NCBI GenBank assembly: GCA_964455525.1
Contig: CAYVWR010000002.1
Span: forward strand, 186,001 to 250,000
Length of the DNA: 64,000 bases
Direction: 5' to 3'
From: JAFDZV01 sp964455525
GTDB taxonomy: Bacteria > Bacteroidota > Ignavibacteria > OLB7
Shown: one piece after another, positions 51,730 to 60,925 of the stretch
Numbering within the stretch: the first letter of the stretch is position 1
How the letters are laid out: every line of letters starts with the position of its first letter
Notes under the pieces: generated by a model
Databases searched by the model: none
What the model was told of the DNA's origin: nothing
The model's input: only the letters and a program-made list of their open reading frames with translations
Translations under genes and position numbers: made by a program

Positions 51730-53017
51730 AGTACGAGAGGTGCTGGACGATTGTTATCGTCCGTACGAGCCACGGGGCGGGGCACTGGAACTCTTCTACT
51801 GTCGTGCCCCTGAGGTGTTGATCGAGGGTCCGGTAGGAACCGGGAAGACCCGTGCGGTGTTGGAGAAGCTTTTCTACTGCGCCACAACGTATCCCGGTAT
51901 GCGGGCCCTTGTCTGTCGAAAACAATTGCAGTCGCTTCTTGAATCGGTCCTGGTGACGTTCGAGGAGAAGGTTGCCCCTCCAGGGCACCCAATCCTTCGG
52001 GGTGAACGCGGACGGCGCGTGCCGCGCCAGCGGCGGCGGGTCTATCAGTTCCCAAATGGCAGCGAGATCGTTGTTGGAGGGCTGCAACGAAGCATGCGGG
52101 TGATGAGTACCGAGTATGATATGATCGCAGTCTTTGAAGCTACCGAGCTTACCGAGGAGGATTGGGACGCTCTGACCACTCGCCTGAGAAATGGACGCAT
52201 GCCCTTCCAACAGCTTATCGGCGATTGCAACCCAAGCTATCCCGGACACTGGTTGAACCAGCGCTGCAAACGCGAGGAAACCTATCGGATATTGTCGCGA
52301 CACGGTGATAACCCGGCTGTGACGAGAGCCTATCTGGAACGGTTGACTCATCTTGCAGGAGCACGTCGGAAACGCCTGGTCGAGGGTATCTGGGCTAGGC
52401 AGGAAGGACTGGTCTATGACTTCGATCCGGCTCTGCATCTGGTGGAACCCTTTGCCGTGCCGCCGGAATGGCGGCGGGTACGCTCTATCGACTTCGGCTA
52501 TCGTAGCCCGGCCGTCTGCCAGTGGTGGGCGATAGCGCCCACCGGGGAGATGATCCTCTATCGCGAGATCTATCGCACGCGAACGCTGACCGCCGATATG
52601 GCACGACGTATCGTGGAGCTGAGCCAGGGAGAGAAGATCGAGGCGACCGTGGCGGATTGGAGCGTCGAGGAGAACGCAGCGCTGGCTGCGCTTGGCATTC
52701 CTACCATTCCCGCGTTCAAGGATATCGGCCTTGGTATCCAGGGAGTGCGCGGAAGGCTGGCCGATATGGGCAACGGCTGTCCGGGACTTCTGGTGATGCG
52801 TGGGGCACCTGTCGAGCTTGACCCGATCCTTGCGGAGCGGAGCCTGCCGGCAAGCACACTGGATGAGTTTGAGCATTATGCCTGGCCCGGTGAAGGGGAG
52901 GGACACTCGCAGCGCGAAGTGCCGGTAAAGGAACATGACCACGGGATGGACGCAATGCGCTATGCCGTTGCCTATGTGGACAATATCGGCAATGGGCGTA
53001 CCGGGGGCGCCGCATAA
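51704..53017 (+). CDS. terL: Phage terminase large subunit
   Basis: A 437-residue DNA-packaging motor. The ATPase has Walker A IEGPVGTGKTRAVLEK (K48), a Walker B-like MIAVFEATELTEEDWD (about residues 136-151) and a coupling segment LIGDCNPSYPGHWLNQR. The RNase H-like nuclease starts at SIDFGYRSPAVCQWW with catalytic D263, continues with TVADWSVEENAAL and ends HDHGMDAMRYAVAYV, whose acidic residues complete the metal site. All key residues are present, so it could be active. It begins at GTG 51704 inside the small subunit gene, an overlap typical of phage. No portal, capsid or tail gene follows, so this is a prophage remnant or an isolated pair. Confidence 0.9.
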   Translation: MGLINQEYEVREVLDDCYRPYEPRGGALELFYCRAPEVLIEGPVGTGKTRAVLEKLFYCATTYPGMRALVCRKQLQSLLESVLVTFEEKVAPPGHPILRGERGRRVPRQRRRVYQFPNGSEIVVGGLQRSMRVMSTEYDMIAVFEATELTEEDWDALTTRLRNGRMPFQQLIGDCNPSYPGHWLNQRCKREETYRILSRHGDNPAVTRAYLERLTHLAGARRKRLVEGIWARQEGLVYDFDPALHLVEPFAVPPEWRRVRSIDFGYRSPAVCQWWAIAPTGEMILYREIYRTRTLTADMARRIVELSQGEKIEATVADWSVEENAALAALGIPTIPAFKDIGLGIQGVRGRLADMGNGCPGLLVMRGAPVELDPILAERSLPASTLDEFEHYAWPGEGEGHSQREVPVKEHDHGMDAMRYAVAYVDNIGNGRTGGAA

Positions 53018-53801
53018 TAGTCACCTGCATAATGGATCGGGAACACCTATCCGCTTCCTGAATGGAACTGGATACCGTGGTCCCGATCTGTTCTTCAATC
53101 GCTGTGTGCCGGGGAATCCCCATGGTTATGGATATGGCGTCGCATACGCTGCGGTTAGCACTGTGCCACCCTACACAAGCTTGAAATACATGCGGATAAT
53201 AATATGCTATAAGCCACGAAGCGGGGGCATCGGTCTATGAGATGGCTGGCTACAAATTTTCTTCTGGTTGAAATGAATCGTCTGGGTGTGCTGAGGTTTA
53301 TTAGAAAAACGATAAAAACGGCGGTGCTGAATGAGATGTATGGTGATGCCGGGCAACGGGGATGGGGCGAAATAGGGGGGTACACAATCATGTACTACCC
53401 ATCGGCAATAAATACATGTAGATTGCCGGAGCTTTGAACTCTATCGGTATGCGATAGATGTGCATCGCTGCTGTATTGTGCACGAAAATGCACGCGTGCT
53501 GAAGCGTAGCTATAGCGCTTCCAGATAAAAAACTGGCTCTGATTAATCCGGCAGGCTGAAGGTAGCCTGTATCATCCAGAGAACGCGGCCCCGATGTTGC
53601 ATCCGGCGATATCAACGCCCGTGGCCATATGTTCCGCCATACCCCCGATTGCATTCAACGATCGCATTGTGCTTGCGCCCCCACGCAAATGTGCCCCCCT
53701 ATTGCCCGATCCGAAACGTACCCCGTAAGCGCCAGTTCAGCCTTCGGTCCTCGCCGGAATCGGGCTGGCGCCCTATTCAACATACCTCATAGGAGTGCAT
53801 T
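53018..53801. other. 784-base gap downstream of the terminase
   Basis: A portal gene would be expected here but none is seen. A short plus frame (53237-53437) has a plausible helix (LGVLRFIRKTIKTAVLNEMY) but no family. The region is probably decayed phage DNA. Confidence 0.35.
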
Positions 53802-54617
53802 ATGACTGCACGATCATTGAAACTGCTTTCGGCCGGTATCATCTGTATTGCGGTCGCATCGATAACGATTGCGAGCTGCGATAACAATAGTACAAATCCC
53901 GGCAATCCGTCAGGGACCGCGACAAATACCGGCGGAAGAGGCAAGGGGCCGCAGGTGCTTAGAAATGGATTTGGCACCTTGGCGGTGGACCGTGGCTCGT
54001 TTGGCACGGTTTCATTAGAACGGAGTGAGGAAGATCCTACTGTTCTGGTCGCTTCCAAGTTCTCTACAGAGGGGAGGTCGGGCTTGACAAGTGCGTTTGC
54101 GCCAGCAGCCGCATGGTCACAAGACGCTGATGTCACGTTCCCCAAAACAGGAGGATTCCTGACGTATACCATATTAGATGATAGTTCGCTACAAAGCACG
54201 TTGCGTGTGGGGCGAGGGCAAGGTGGAGACGTATTGAGTTATCTCCCTGGTTTCACTGGGGGGCCTCCCGATAGCACTTCCTATGATCTCACGATCTTTG
54301 CGAATAATGTGCCGGTCGTACACATACCGAATATTCCGCCTGTTAGGCCTGTGGAAGTGCGTGAGAGTACGTGTTGTCGGTTGTTACGCGGATTGCACTT
54401 CTTTGTCCTTCCTGATGGGCGCTGCCGTTGGCAATTGGCAGTGAACGAATGCTGTTCGGTTAGAATCTCCTACAACGGTGTTGAGTACCTGGGCGACCGG
54501 GTACAATTGACTGAAAGGAATACCGATGGCCAGTATCCGTATCACTCATTCAATCGTGTAGCGGTTAATGGTTTCGTCCAATCCTATACGATTGCTTCCG
54601 AGCTTGCTGTGCAGTAA
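53802..54617 (+). CDS. Predicted lipoprotein with a Cys-pair C-terminal domain
   Basis: A 271-residue exported protein. The N-terminus (LLSAGIICIAVASITIASCD) is a lipoprotein signal with lipobox TIASC, followed by a Ser/Thr/Gly-rich linker. The middle is beta-rich (FGTVSLERSEEDPTVLVASK, LTYTILDDSSLQSTLRVGRG, YDLTIFANNVPVVHIPNIPP). The last 90 residues contain two adjacent cysteine pairs, ESTCCRLLRGLHFFV and NECCSVRISYNGVEYLG. These recall, without clear homology, the CC blocks of the secreted family at 46-49 kb. I recognise no family. It stands alone between the phage remnant and the cytochrome gene, with a terminator-like hairpin after it. Confidence 0.7.
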   Translation: MTARSLKLLSAGIICIAVASITIASCDNNSTNPGNPSGTATNTGGRGKGPQVLRNGFGTLAVDRGSFGTVSLERSEEDPTVLVASKFSTEGRSGLTSAFAPAAAWSQDADVTFPKTGGFLTYTILDDSSLQSTLRVGRGQGGDVLSYLPGFTGGPPDSTSYDLTIFANNVPVVHIPNIPPVRPVEVRESTCCRLLRGLHFFVLPDGRCRWQLAVNECCSVRISYNGVEYLGDRVQLTERNTDGQYPYHSFNRVAVNGFVQSYTIASELAVQ

Positions 54618-54979
54618 GGCGTGAGCTTATTCCGGCGCAGAGATGCTGGTTTGAGGGTCATGTTTTTAGACATGGCCCTCACCCGCCTTATAATCTGATG
54701 CTGATCTGTAATCGGTCTGATAGTTGGATGGTTTGGTCTCCGGTTATGTTTGCTGGGGAGGTGAATATTATAACATTGGATATAGTTTCTTGTAGAATCC
54801 GAGTCGTCAGCATTCTCCAAGTAAAGGGTTCTTGGGGGATAGACTCCAAGTTGATGGATAGATAACGCTAACCTCATAAAGTGGTTTAGGGATAGGCTCT
54901 TAAGAGAATGTACTCGGGACTGTAATGCTGTAGATGGTTTTCCTAGTAACGAATATTCAGTGACTTTATACAGAACATC
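54618..54979. other. 362-base gap
   Basis: It contains the hairpin at 54652-54681 that ends the lipoprotein gene, then AT-rich DNA likely to hold the cytochrome promoter. No gene is seen. Confidence 0.4.
54652..54681 (+). terminator. Terminator-like hairpin after the lipoprotein gene
   Basis: TGAGGGTCATGT (54652-54663) pairs with ACATGGCCCTCA (54670-54681), one G·T wobble, with a T-rich loop, 35 bases past the stop codon. Confidence 0.5.
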
Positions 54980-56422
54980 ATGATGAAGATATACATTATC
55001 CGCTATTCCGTTGTAGCTATTGTAATTGTTACCATCTTCATAGTTGTTCTGATGGAAGGATTCGGGCAACGGGTGAAATTTGCCGAGTATGGGCCGGGAG
55101 AGGTGTTGTCGCTTACGGGTTTGGTTCTGGAGATAGAAAACGGCGAGGAAAAATCCGCTGGGGATGCTACTGTAAAGGACACGCTCCGCAATTCATTCGG
55201 TCGTGTGCTTCTGAACCTCTCGGATCACAAAAACCGTTGGCCTTATTTCCGTGCGAGCAAGCTTCTGTTCGATCGCGATTGGAGCGATATGCAACGGGAG
55301 AACTCACTGGCCGGCCCGCTCTTCAATGCTCCTGCGTGCAAAAACTGCCATGAGCGCGATGGCCGCGGGCGGCCTCCGTTGGAGGAAGGGGAGATGCCGG
55401 AGTCTATCGTTGTCCAGGTAAGTGTCCTTGAGGGTGGAATCGCGCGCCCTCACCCTCTGTACGGCGAGCAGTTGAAGTATCATGGCCTGGATGAAATGCC
55501 AGGGGATGGCAGCGTGAAGATAACCTATAGGGAGATTACAGGGCGTTTTGCCGATGGCGAGCAGTTTACCCTTGTTGCGCCGGAGTATACCTTCATAAAT
55601 CTTGCTCATGGAGCCTTGGGGGGCAATGTCCGGTATTCCCCCCGTGTAGCACCCCCTACATTTGGCCTGGGGCTGATCGAGGCCATCCCTGCGCATGCCA
55701 TCCTTGCCAATGCCGATCCAGACGATCGTGATGGCAATGGTATTTCCGGCCGCCCGAACTACGTCCGCGATGCCGGAACTGGCCGGTTGGCGCTGGGGCG
55801 ATTTGGATGGAAGGCAAATCAACCGAATCTGGGACAGCAGATCGCGAGCGCGTTTTTCCATGATATCGGCATTACCTCCCGGCTCTTTCCCGGCGATGCT
55901 CCATATGCGCGAACCGCTGGTAACTCCCCCGGTGTTATAGAGTTGTCCGATGCACGGTTCGATTCGGTGCTCTTCTATATGCGCTTGCTAGCTGCCCCGG
56001 CACGCCGTAATTGGGACAAGCCAACGGTACTGCGCGGCAAGGCAATCTTCAAGGAGATAGGATGTGCCGGTTGCCATATTCCCCGTTTCGAGACAGGTGT
56101 CGTCCAGGACTTTCCCGAACTTTCGCGACAGATCATACGTCCTTATACCGATCTGCTTCTGCATGACATGGGAGAAGGGTTGGCCGATCGGCGTCCAGAC
56201 GGTCTGGCAACCGGACGTGAGTGGCGTACCCCGCCGCTATGGGGAATCGGATTGGTTGGCAACGTCAATCTCCATACCCGGTTTCTGCACGATGGCCGTG
56301 CGCGAAATCTGGAGGAGGCCGTGCTCTGGCATGGTGGCGAGGGGGAGCGTTCCCGGGATCTGTACCGGCGGCTTGTGAAGAACGATCGCTCGGCCCTGAT
56401 TGCCTTCCTGGAATCGCTGTAA
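54980..56422 (+). CDS. Di-heme c-type cytochrome (DUF1111, putative thiol oxidoreductase)
   Basis: A 480-residue periplasmic redox protein. The N-terminus (YSVVAIVIVTIFIVVLMEGF) is a signal anchor. The first heme site is CKNCH in APACKNCHERDGRGRP (about residues 115-130) and the second is CAGCH in GCAGCHIPRFETG (about 360-372). Family landmarks are the strings SLAGPLFNAPAC, GLIEAIP, DDRDGNGISGRPNYV and LGRFGWKANQPNLGQQ, and the end PLWGIGLVG with FLHDGRARNLEEAVLWHGGE. This DUF1111 family is called putative thiol oxidoreductase and is often found beside imelysin-like iron-uptake proteins; none is here. The electron partner is unknown. It stands alone. Confidence 0.9.
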   Translation: MMKIYIIRYSVVAIVIVTIFIVVLMEGFGQRVKFAEYGPGEVLSLTGLVLEIENGEEKSAGDATVKDTLRNSFGRVLLNLSDHKNRWPYFRASKLLFDRDWSDMQRENSLAGPLFNAPACKNCHERDGRGRPPLEEGEMPESIVVQVSVLEGGIARPHPLYGEQLKYHGLDEMPGDGSVKITYREITGRFADGEQFTLVAPEYTFINLAHGALGGNVRYSPRVAPPTFGLGLIEAIPAHAILANADPDDRDGNGISGRPNYVRDAGTGRLALGRFGWKANQPNLGQQIASAFFHDIGITSRLFPGDAPYARTAGNSPGVIELSDARFDSVLFYMRLLAAPARRNWDKPTVLRGKAIFKEIGCAGCHIPRFETGVVQDFPELSRQIIRPYTDLLLHDMGEGLADRRPDGLATGREWRTPPLWGIGLVGNVNLHTRFLHDGRARNLEEAVLWHGGEGERSRDLYRRLVKNDRSALIAFLESL

Positions 56423-57076
56423 AACCTTTGCTCATGTTCCCTGGATGATATCCGCTATCCCGGCATGGCGGCCATACGGCAGCTTCTGCCCCGGCCGATA
56501 TGGAACAGTGGAACAATCGGGATAGTTGCTGCAAACCTCCTGCTTGAACTATTCTATATCCCGGCCTGTGTGCCGGTTCCCATCCGCTCGCCAATCCATC
56601 GTTCAGGCCGAACCTGCTATGATGTTGCCTCTATGCGCCAATGCCCGCATGATTATCACCGATGCGGCTTCCCTTACTACAGGGAGATAGCCAATGCCCA
56701 GTGTCCTTGCCACCATCCCCTTATTGTAAAGCCTTTGAATCAACGCCATCACAGTCATCACGCTTGCATGTGATAAGTGTCCTGTTGTATATTGCTGCCG
56801 GTTGGTCAATAGTTTGAACTACCGGCATGTCTGTGCCCAGCCAGATGTTTGTGCGCTGGAGACGTATGATGGCATGTGGTATGGAGCAGGTGCTGGGAGC
56901 AAAATCCCACCGTGGCCGGATTGTACAGTCTCTGATGGAGCCAATGATATGGCGGGTCCGAATATATCGGGAATCCGTGCAGGATTCTTATGGCCGGATC
57001 TGAAGATGTGTGATGGCATTCGTCAGGATAAGAACGTGGACGTTAATGAGCAATAGATGTCAACAAGGGACAGACC
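56423..57076. other. 654-base gap
   Basis: Frames here are short and overlapping, with no protein-like content. I see no gene or strong hairpin. It should contain the promoter of the TIR gene. Confidence 0.35.
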
Positions 57077-57655
57077 ATGGATACGATTGAATCGATGGCC
57101 GATGGAATCCGTGAAGCTGGCGATCGTACGGAACGGGTTACAGGTGGAGGCGTATCGTATATAGCCGAGGGTGCCGGGGGAATCGTGGAGATATTTATAA
57201 GCCACGCAACAGTCGATACGGCAATTGTGGAAAATCTGGTACGGTTTATCTGCGATGCAGTGGAGATCGGGCCGGAGAACATCCGCTGTACATCGGTGCC
57301 GGGAAACGGGCTTGATATATCCGACCATATCTCTACACGATTGCAGAGAGAACTGGTTGGCTGCCGCATCGTTCTTGGGGTGATAACACGGGCAAGTCTT
57401 GAATCGCCCTATGTTCTGCTGGAGCTTGGGGCTGGTTGGATACAGGGGAAAACCTGGGCCGTGCTGGAGCCTGGGATGACGTATCGCGATCTGCCCGGAC
57501 CATTACGTGAACGGCTGGCGGTGGAACTGCGGGAGAGAACACACCTGCTGAAGCTTGTGCGGCAGATCGCAGAGAAAACCGAGCGAAGAGCACGGCCACT
57601 GGAGATCGTGGATCGTGCGGTGGAATTATTTCTGCGAGCGGCGGGATGGCAGTAG
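57077..57655 (+). CDS. TIR-domain protein
   Basis: A 192-residue cytoplasmic protein. After a 35-residue N-terminus, the TIR fold begins VEIFISHATVDTAIVENLVR. The BB-loop region is GNGLDISDHISTRLQREL, the core strand CRIVLGVITRASLESPYVLL, and the putative catalytic glutamate of NADase TIRs is E116 in LLELGAGWIQGK. The last 50 residues are helical (HLLKLVRQIAEKTERRARPL). Many bacterial TIRs cleave NAD or make signalling nucleotides during phage defence, usually with a sensor partner; no Thoeris, STING or pAgo gene is adjacent. AAGGGA precedes the ATG. It may act alone or with a sensor elsewhere. Confidence 0.88.
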   Translation: MDTIESMADGIREAGDRTERVTGGGVSYIAEGAGGIVEIFISHATVDTAIVENLVRFICDAVEIGPENIRCTSVPGNGLDISDHISTRLQRELVGCRIVLGVITRASLESPYVLLELGAGWIQGKTWAVLEPGMTYRDLPGPLRERLAVELRERTHLLKLVRQIAEKTERRARPLEIVDRAVELFLRAAGWQ

Positions 57656-57764
57656 AATATCGAAGGGATACGGTGGTCAGGCGGCAATGTTCCTGGCATA
57701 CGCGGGCGGGCAGCAGAAAATGCGCGCAGACGTACTGCGTTCGGCGAGGTTCAGCACACCCGTT

Positions 57765-58817
57765 TTATTCTTCACGATAGACTGCAAGCACTTCTTCCTC
57801 CGGCATATAGATTTCGTAGAGATATTCGTTGCATGCGCGGTGCATAAATTCTCTGTAGTGCTGTTTACTTGTGCGAGCGCCCTCGGTATAACAACGAGCC
57901 GCCTGACCATAACAGCCAATGTCGGCGTAAAAGGCGCCGAGAATCAGAGGCATGGCGGGATTAGTGCTGCCGAGTTCGCGCCTGATCTCCTCGAGCCCAG
58001 TCCTGAGCATTGCGTCGGCGGAGTCGGCCAGACGATGGAACATGGCGCCGGTGCCGTGATGGGCGTTGTTGGCGTCGGTCAATGTCCAGGTATAAATAAT
58101 CTCCGGGGTCAGACCGGGCGATTCCCAGATAAGGGCCGTATCAGAGGTCTCGCGGCGGAATATCTCCTCGCCCAGATAATTTTTCACCGCTACGATATAA
58201 TTGCCTGCGGAGGTGGAGCGGAGCCAGCGGAAGAGAATAGGGCCGGATGAGACCGCTGTGGAGCGCGGTTCAAGGATAATCATATCCTCCTGGTCAACGC
58301 TCGCTGTCCCGATTCTTTCTGCTGTGCCAGGAGGCTCTTCAATACCGGCGCGTTCCGCGACGTTCCGGTTGGCTGTAGCGGTGATCTCTCTTGTTGCCTT
58401 CTTCTTTTTTTGTCTGCCTCTCTGCGATACTTCCTCCAGGCGAGTGGTGCCCTCCTTGTCTGTGCGTGGTTCGCGATCGGCGCCGGTGGTGGCAGCGATC
58501 GCACCAACCGTGGTTGCCACGGCGGTATTCTCGCCGGTGCCGGCGCGTTTGATTGCATCGGCGACACGCACTTTTCCGGCCTGCGAATATTGTATCACCT
58601 TGCCGTTGACCGATATTTGCACGCTTCCTCCACGGCCCACTCGTAGCTCGTCCCTGGCGGCAAGTTCCAGGCCTATAGAGGCTTTCCGGGAGGTTTTCCC
58701 GGACGTTACGGTAACCTTACCGGTGTAGAAGAGGATATGGATGGCGGTGTTCTGGGCCGAGGCGGAAGCAGCGGCCACAACAGCAACGGCGATGCAGAGA
58801 AGTGCTCGTGAATACAT
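57765..58817 (-). CDS. Secreted FecR-domain protein
   Basis: A 350-residue exported protein. Signal peptide: SRALLCIAVAVVAAASASAQ. A FecR-like domain follows (HILFYTGKVTVTSGKTSRKA, SIGLELAARDELRVGRGGSV, ISVNGKVIQYSQAGKVRVAD). The middle, about residues 95-165, is a basic and Thr/Ala-rich linker (RGRQKKKKATREITATANRN). The third part is a predicted beta domain (GPILFRWLRSTSAGNYIVAV, IIYTWTLTDANNA) and the end has helices resembling a TPR pair (ADIGCYGQAARCYTEGARTS). Proteins with this FecR-plus-Ig-plus-helical layout occur in several environmental phyla and have no assigned role; this is not the classical sigma-factor regulator FecR, since it has no membrane-anchored signalling part and no sigma gene nearby. 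Confidence 0.78.
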   Translation of the reverse strand: MYSRALLCIAVAVVAAASASAQNTAIHILFYTGKVTVTSGKTSRKASIGLELAARDELRVGRGGSVQISVNGKVIQYSQAGKVRVADAIKRAGTGENTAVATTVGAIAATTGADREPRTDKEGTTRLEEVSQRGRQKKKKATREITATANRNVAERAGIEEPPGTAERIGTASVDQEDMIILEPRSTAVSSGPILFRWLRSTSAGNYIVAVKNYLGEEIFRRETSDTALIWESPGLTPEIIYTWTLTDANNAHHGTGAMFHRLADSADAMLRTGLEEIRRELGSTNPAMPLILGAFYADIGCYGQAARCYTEGARTSKQHYREFMHRACNEYLYEIYMPEEEVLAVYREE

Positions 58818-59157
58818 ATATCCTCATCATCATAAAATCCGGGTACCGGATACCGATCAGGCTTAAGTTAGTAAAGGAGGATGCCGAAGCCAAGAGAAGC
58901 AGGAAAATCGATTGCGCTGCGATGCAGTACTTGACTCTGTGAAAGGGATTCCGTATATCTGACCCCTGTCTATGCACATGTTCCAATCGATATGTCCATG
59001 TCACCTTGTCCGGACGGTGTACGTATCCTGAATCCATTGCTCCGATCGCTCCCCTCCTGGTCGTGATAGCGTAGTTTGCCCCGTTCATATATATTCTGGC
59101 CTCTGAACAAACAGGGGCAAAGAATGTCCGAATAACGATTTCTTCGTTTTTCCCATC
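58818..59157. other. 340-base divergent gap
   Basis: It lies between the FecR-domain and TPR genes and should hold both promoters. I see no gene. Confidence 0.35.
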
Positions 59158-59823
59158 GTGTTGCACGAACGTAACGATTCAACGGGTGAGTCCTTCTTTT
59201 CGTTGCTTGCGCATGCCGAGGAACTGGTCGATGCCGGTCGGGTGCGTGAGGCGCGGCGTCTGCTGGCGCAGTTTATCGAACGCAAGCATCTGGATGGAAG
59301 AATGCTTCCGGCCGTTGCTGCGCTCTACCTGCGAGTGGGAAAGCCGGAACAGGCAGTGCTGGCGATGGAACAGGCAGTGGGAAGGCTCGGCGCTCGGCCG
59401 GAACTCCTGAATACGTTTGGTTTATTGCTGGCCTCGCTTGGCAGGGAGCGGGAAAGCAGAGAAAAATTCGAGGCGGCTCTTAGAATCGACGATACAAACT
59501 CCGAAGCGCTCAGAAATCTTGCCTTTACTCTGCATAGGGCCGGAGAGCGCCAGGAGGCGTATCGAATGCTTGTGCGTTGTTTTCATGCGGTTCCTCTGTC
59601 TGCCGAGCTGCGCCTGATCTGCGGTGCGCTGTTGGAACTGGATGGCCGCCTTGATGATGCTGCCTGTTGTTACCGCGATGTGATAGAGCTGAGCAGCGTC
59701 TGCGATCAGGTTCGCCTCGCTTCGCAGCGCCTCTTCAGGCTGGGTGCCGATCGCCCGGAAATGGCGTTCGAGGATGTCATGGAACGTTTGGAACGGGAAG
59801 GGGTGGCGGCAGGTGAAATGTAG
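59158..59823 (+). CDS. TPR-repeat protein (221 aa)
   Basis: A cytoplasmic helical-repeat protein with five or so TPR units: HAEELVDAGRVREARRLLAQ, AALYLRVGKPEQAVLAMEQA, TFGLLLASLGRERESREKFE, TLHRAGERQEAYRMLVRCFH, ALLELDGRLDDAACCYRDVI. Each keeps the small-residue/Tyr pattern of TPRs. There is no enzymatic domain, signal peptide or HTH, so it is presumably a scaffold or binding protein of unknown partner. The start is a GTG at 59158; no later Met precedes the first repeat. It converges on the DUF2071 gene. Confidence 0.75.
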   Translation: MLHERNDSTGESFFSLLAHAEELVDAGRVREARRLLAQFIERKHLDGRMLPAVAALYLRVGKPEQAVLAMEQAVGRLGARPELLNTFGLLLASLGRERESREKFEAALRIDDTNSEALRNLAFTLHRAGERQEAYRMLVRCFHAVPLSAELRLICGALLELDGRLDDAACCYRDVIELSSVCDQVRLASQRLFRLGADRPEMAFEDVMERLEREGVAAGEM

Positions 59824-60009
59824 CGTGCCGGGCTGCGGGATCGCTCCATGGTGCCGAGCAGGATGAACAGGGGCCGGCGGCCTTGCCCTCTCTGCCATTG
59901 CTCTGTTCTGCTGCCAGGATACATGGTTTGTATGCTACCCCCACCGCGATCGCTCGCTCCCGGATTTCCCCTCCTCTGCCCGGCAACAGGGGCTTGGTAT
60001 CGCTGGCTG

Positions 60010-60780
60010 TTACCCCCGAACCCCCTCAATTCTTTTCCCCTTTCGTACGGTGATCGGCGAACCCTCCGCAACAAATGCGGAGACCGGGCGGGCCGAGAGC
60101 GGCTCGGTGAACTGCTCTCCGTATACCGCCGCCACGTCGCACTGGAACTGTGGTTCGGTCACATTCCAGACACGCCAGGAGGGATGCTCAACACGATATT
60201 CTACGCATCCCCCGTCGCGTTGTGCCGCATACCCCCAGTAATGCTCGGTGATGAACTCCTCTTCGGACCCTGGGATCAGCACGGTGCCGTTGCCGGTGGT
60301 TCGTGCGGAAAGGGAGTTCCAGCCGCCACGGCTCTGCCAGCCATAGCTGACGAGCGATCCGCTGCGTAAGGCTCCATCATGCAGCTCTACGGTGTGGCGC
60401 ATCGGCATCGCCTCGTAGTTCTCGTTATAGAGCGTGCGCGCTGTCCAGGCAATCGCAAAACGTGGCACGATCTCCTTGATAAAGACCACCCCCCGCCGCC
60501 ATCCCTCCGGGCCTTTGCGGCGAACATAGAAGCGAAGGTTCACCTCCTCGAAGTTCCGATGGAACGGGATTGTTATGCCGAGCACCTGTGTGTCGAGAAA
60601 GAGGAAGCCGACCATGCTGGCATAAACTCTGCCGTTCCAGTCATCCAGCTCCGTACCGCTCGGAACCAGCGGGCGCAGAAGCTCCGGTTCGATGCGATAA
60701 TTGAGCATCAGGAGATGCCGCCAGCTCGCCGTAAGAAAGGGAGGGGGCAAGTGCTGCTGGCTATCAGGGCTTCTGTCCAT
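60010..60780 (-). CDS. DUF2071 (YqjF-like) family protein
   Basis: A 256-residue cytoplasmic protein of the DUF2071 family, distantly like acetoacetate decarboxylases, with no proven reaction. Family features are FLTASWRHLLMLNYRIEPEL, LRPLVPSGTELDDWNGRVYA, SMVGFLFLDTQVLGI, NFEEVNLRFYVRRKGPEGWR, RGVVFIKEIVPRFAIAWTAR and the late EEFITEHYWGYA with VEHPSWRVWNV. The length is normal. The end EGSPITVRKGKRIEGVRG is also typical. It stands alone. Confidence 0.9.
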   Translation of the reverse strand: MDRSPDSQQHLPPPFLTASWRHLLMLNYRIEPELLRPLVPSGTELDDWNGRVYASMVGFLFLDTQVLGITIPFHRNFEEVNLRFYVRRKGPEGWRRGVVFIKEIVPRFAIAWTARTLYNENYEAMPMRHTVELHDGALRSGSLVSYGWQSRGGWNSLSARTTGNGTVLIPGSEEEFITEHYWGYAAQRDGGCVEYRVEHPSWRVWNVTEPQFQCDVAAVYGEQFTEPLSARPVSAFVAEGSPITVRKGKRIEGVRG

Positions 60781-60925
60781 TGTGGCCGGGATTGGTGGCA
60801 GGAGCGTAACGAGAGGATCTGCTCGGGGTATTCAAACAGCTCTGCCTTGTCCTTGATGATACACGATGCTGCTTAGAACAGGAAGGCGGGAAACAGGATG
60901 TCCCCCGCCATGCCTATGGTGCCGA

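Noticed and set aside
51536..52942. 468-codon minus-strand frame opposite the terminase
   Set aside because: No family features; the plus-strand terminase motifs explain the coding signal.
54361..54500. Fifth member of the Cys-rich family inside the lipoprotein at 53802
   Set aside because: It has two CC pairs but lacks the CxPI, NGxY and CPPxC blocks and their order, so homology is not supported.
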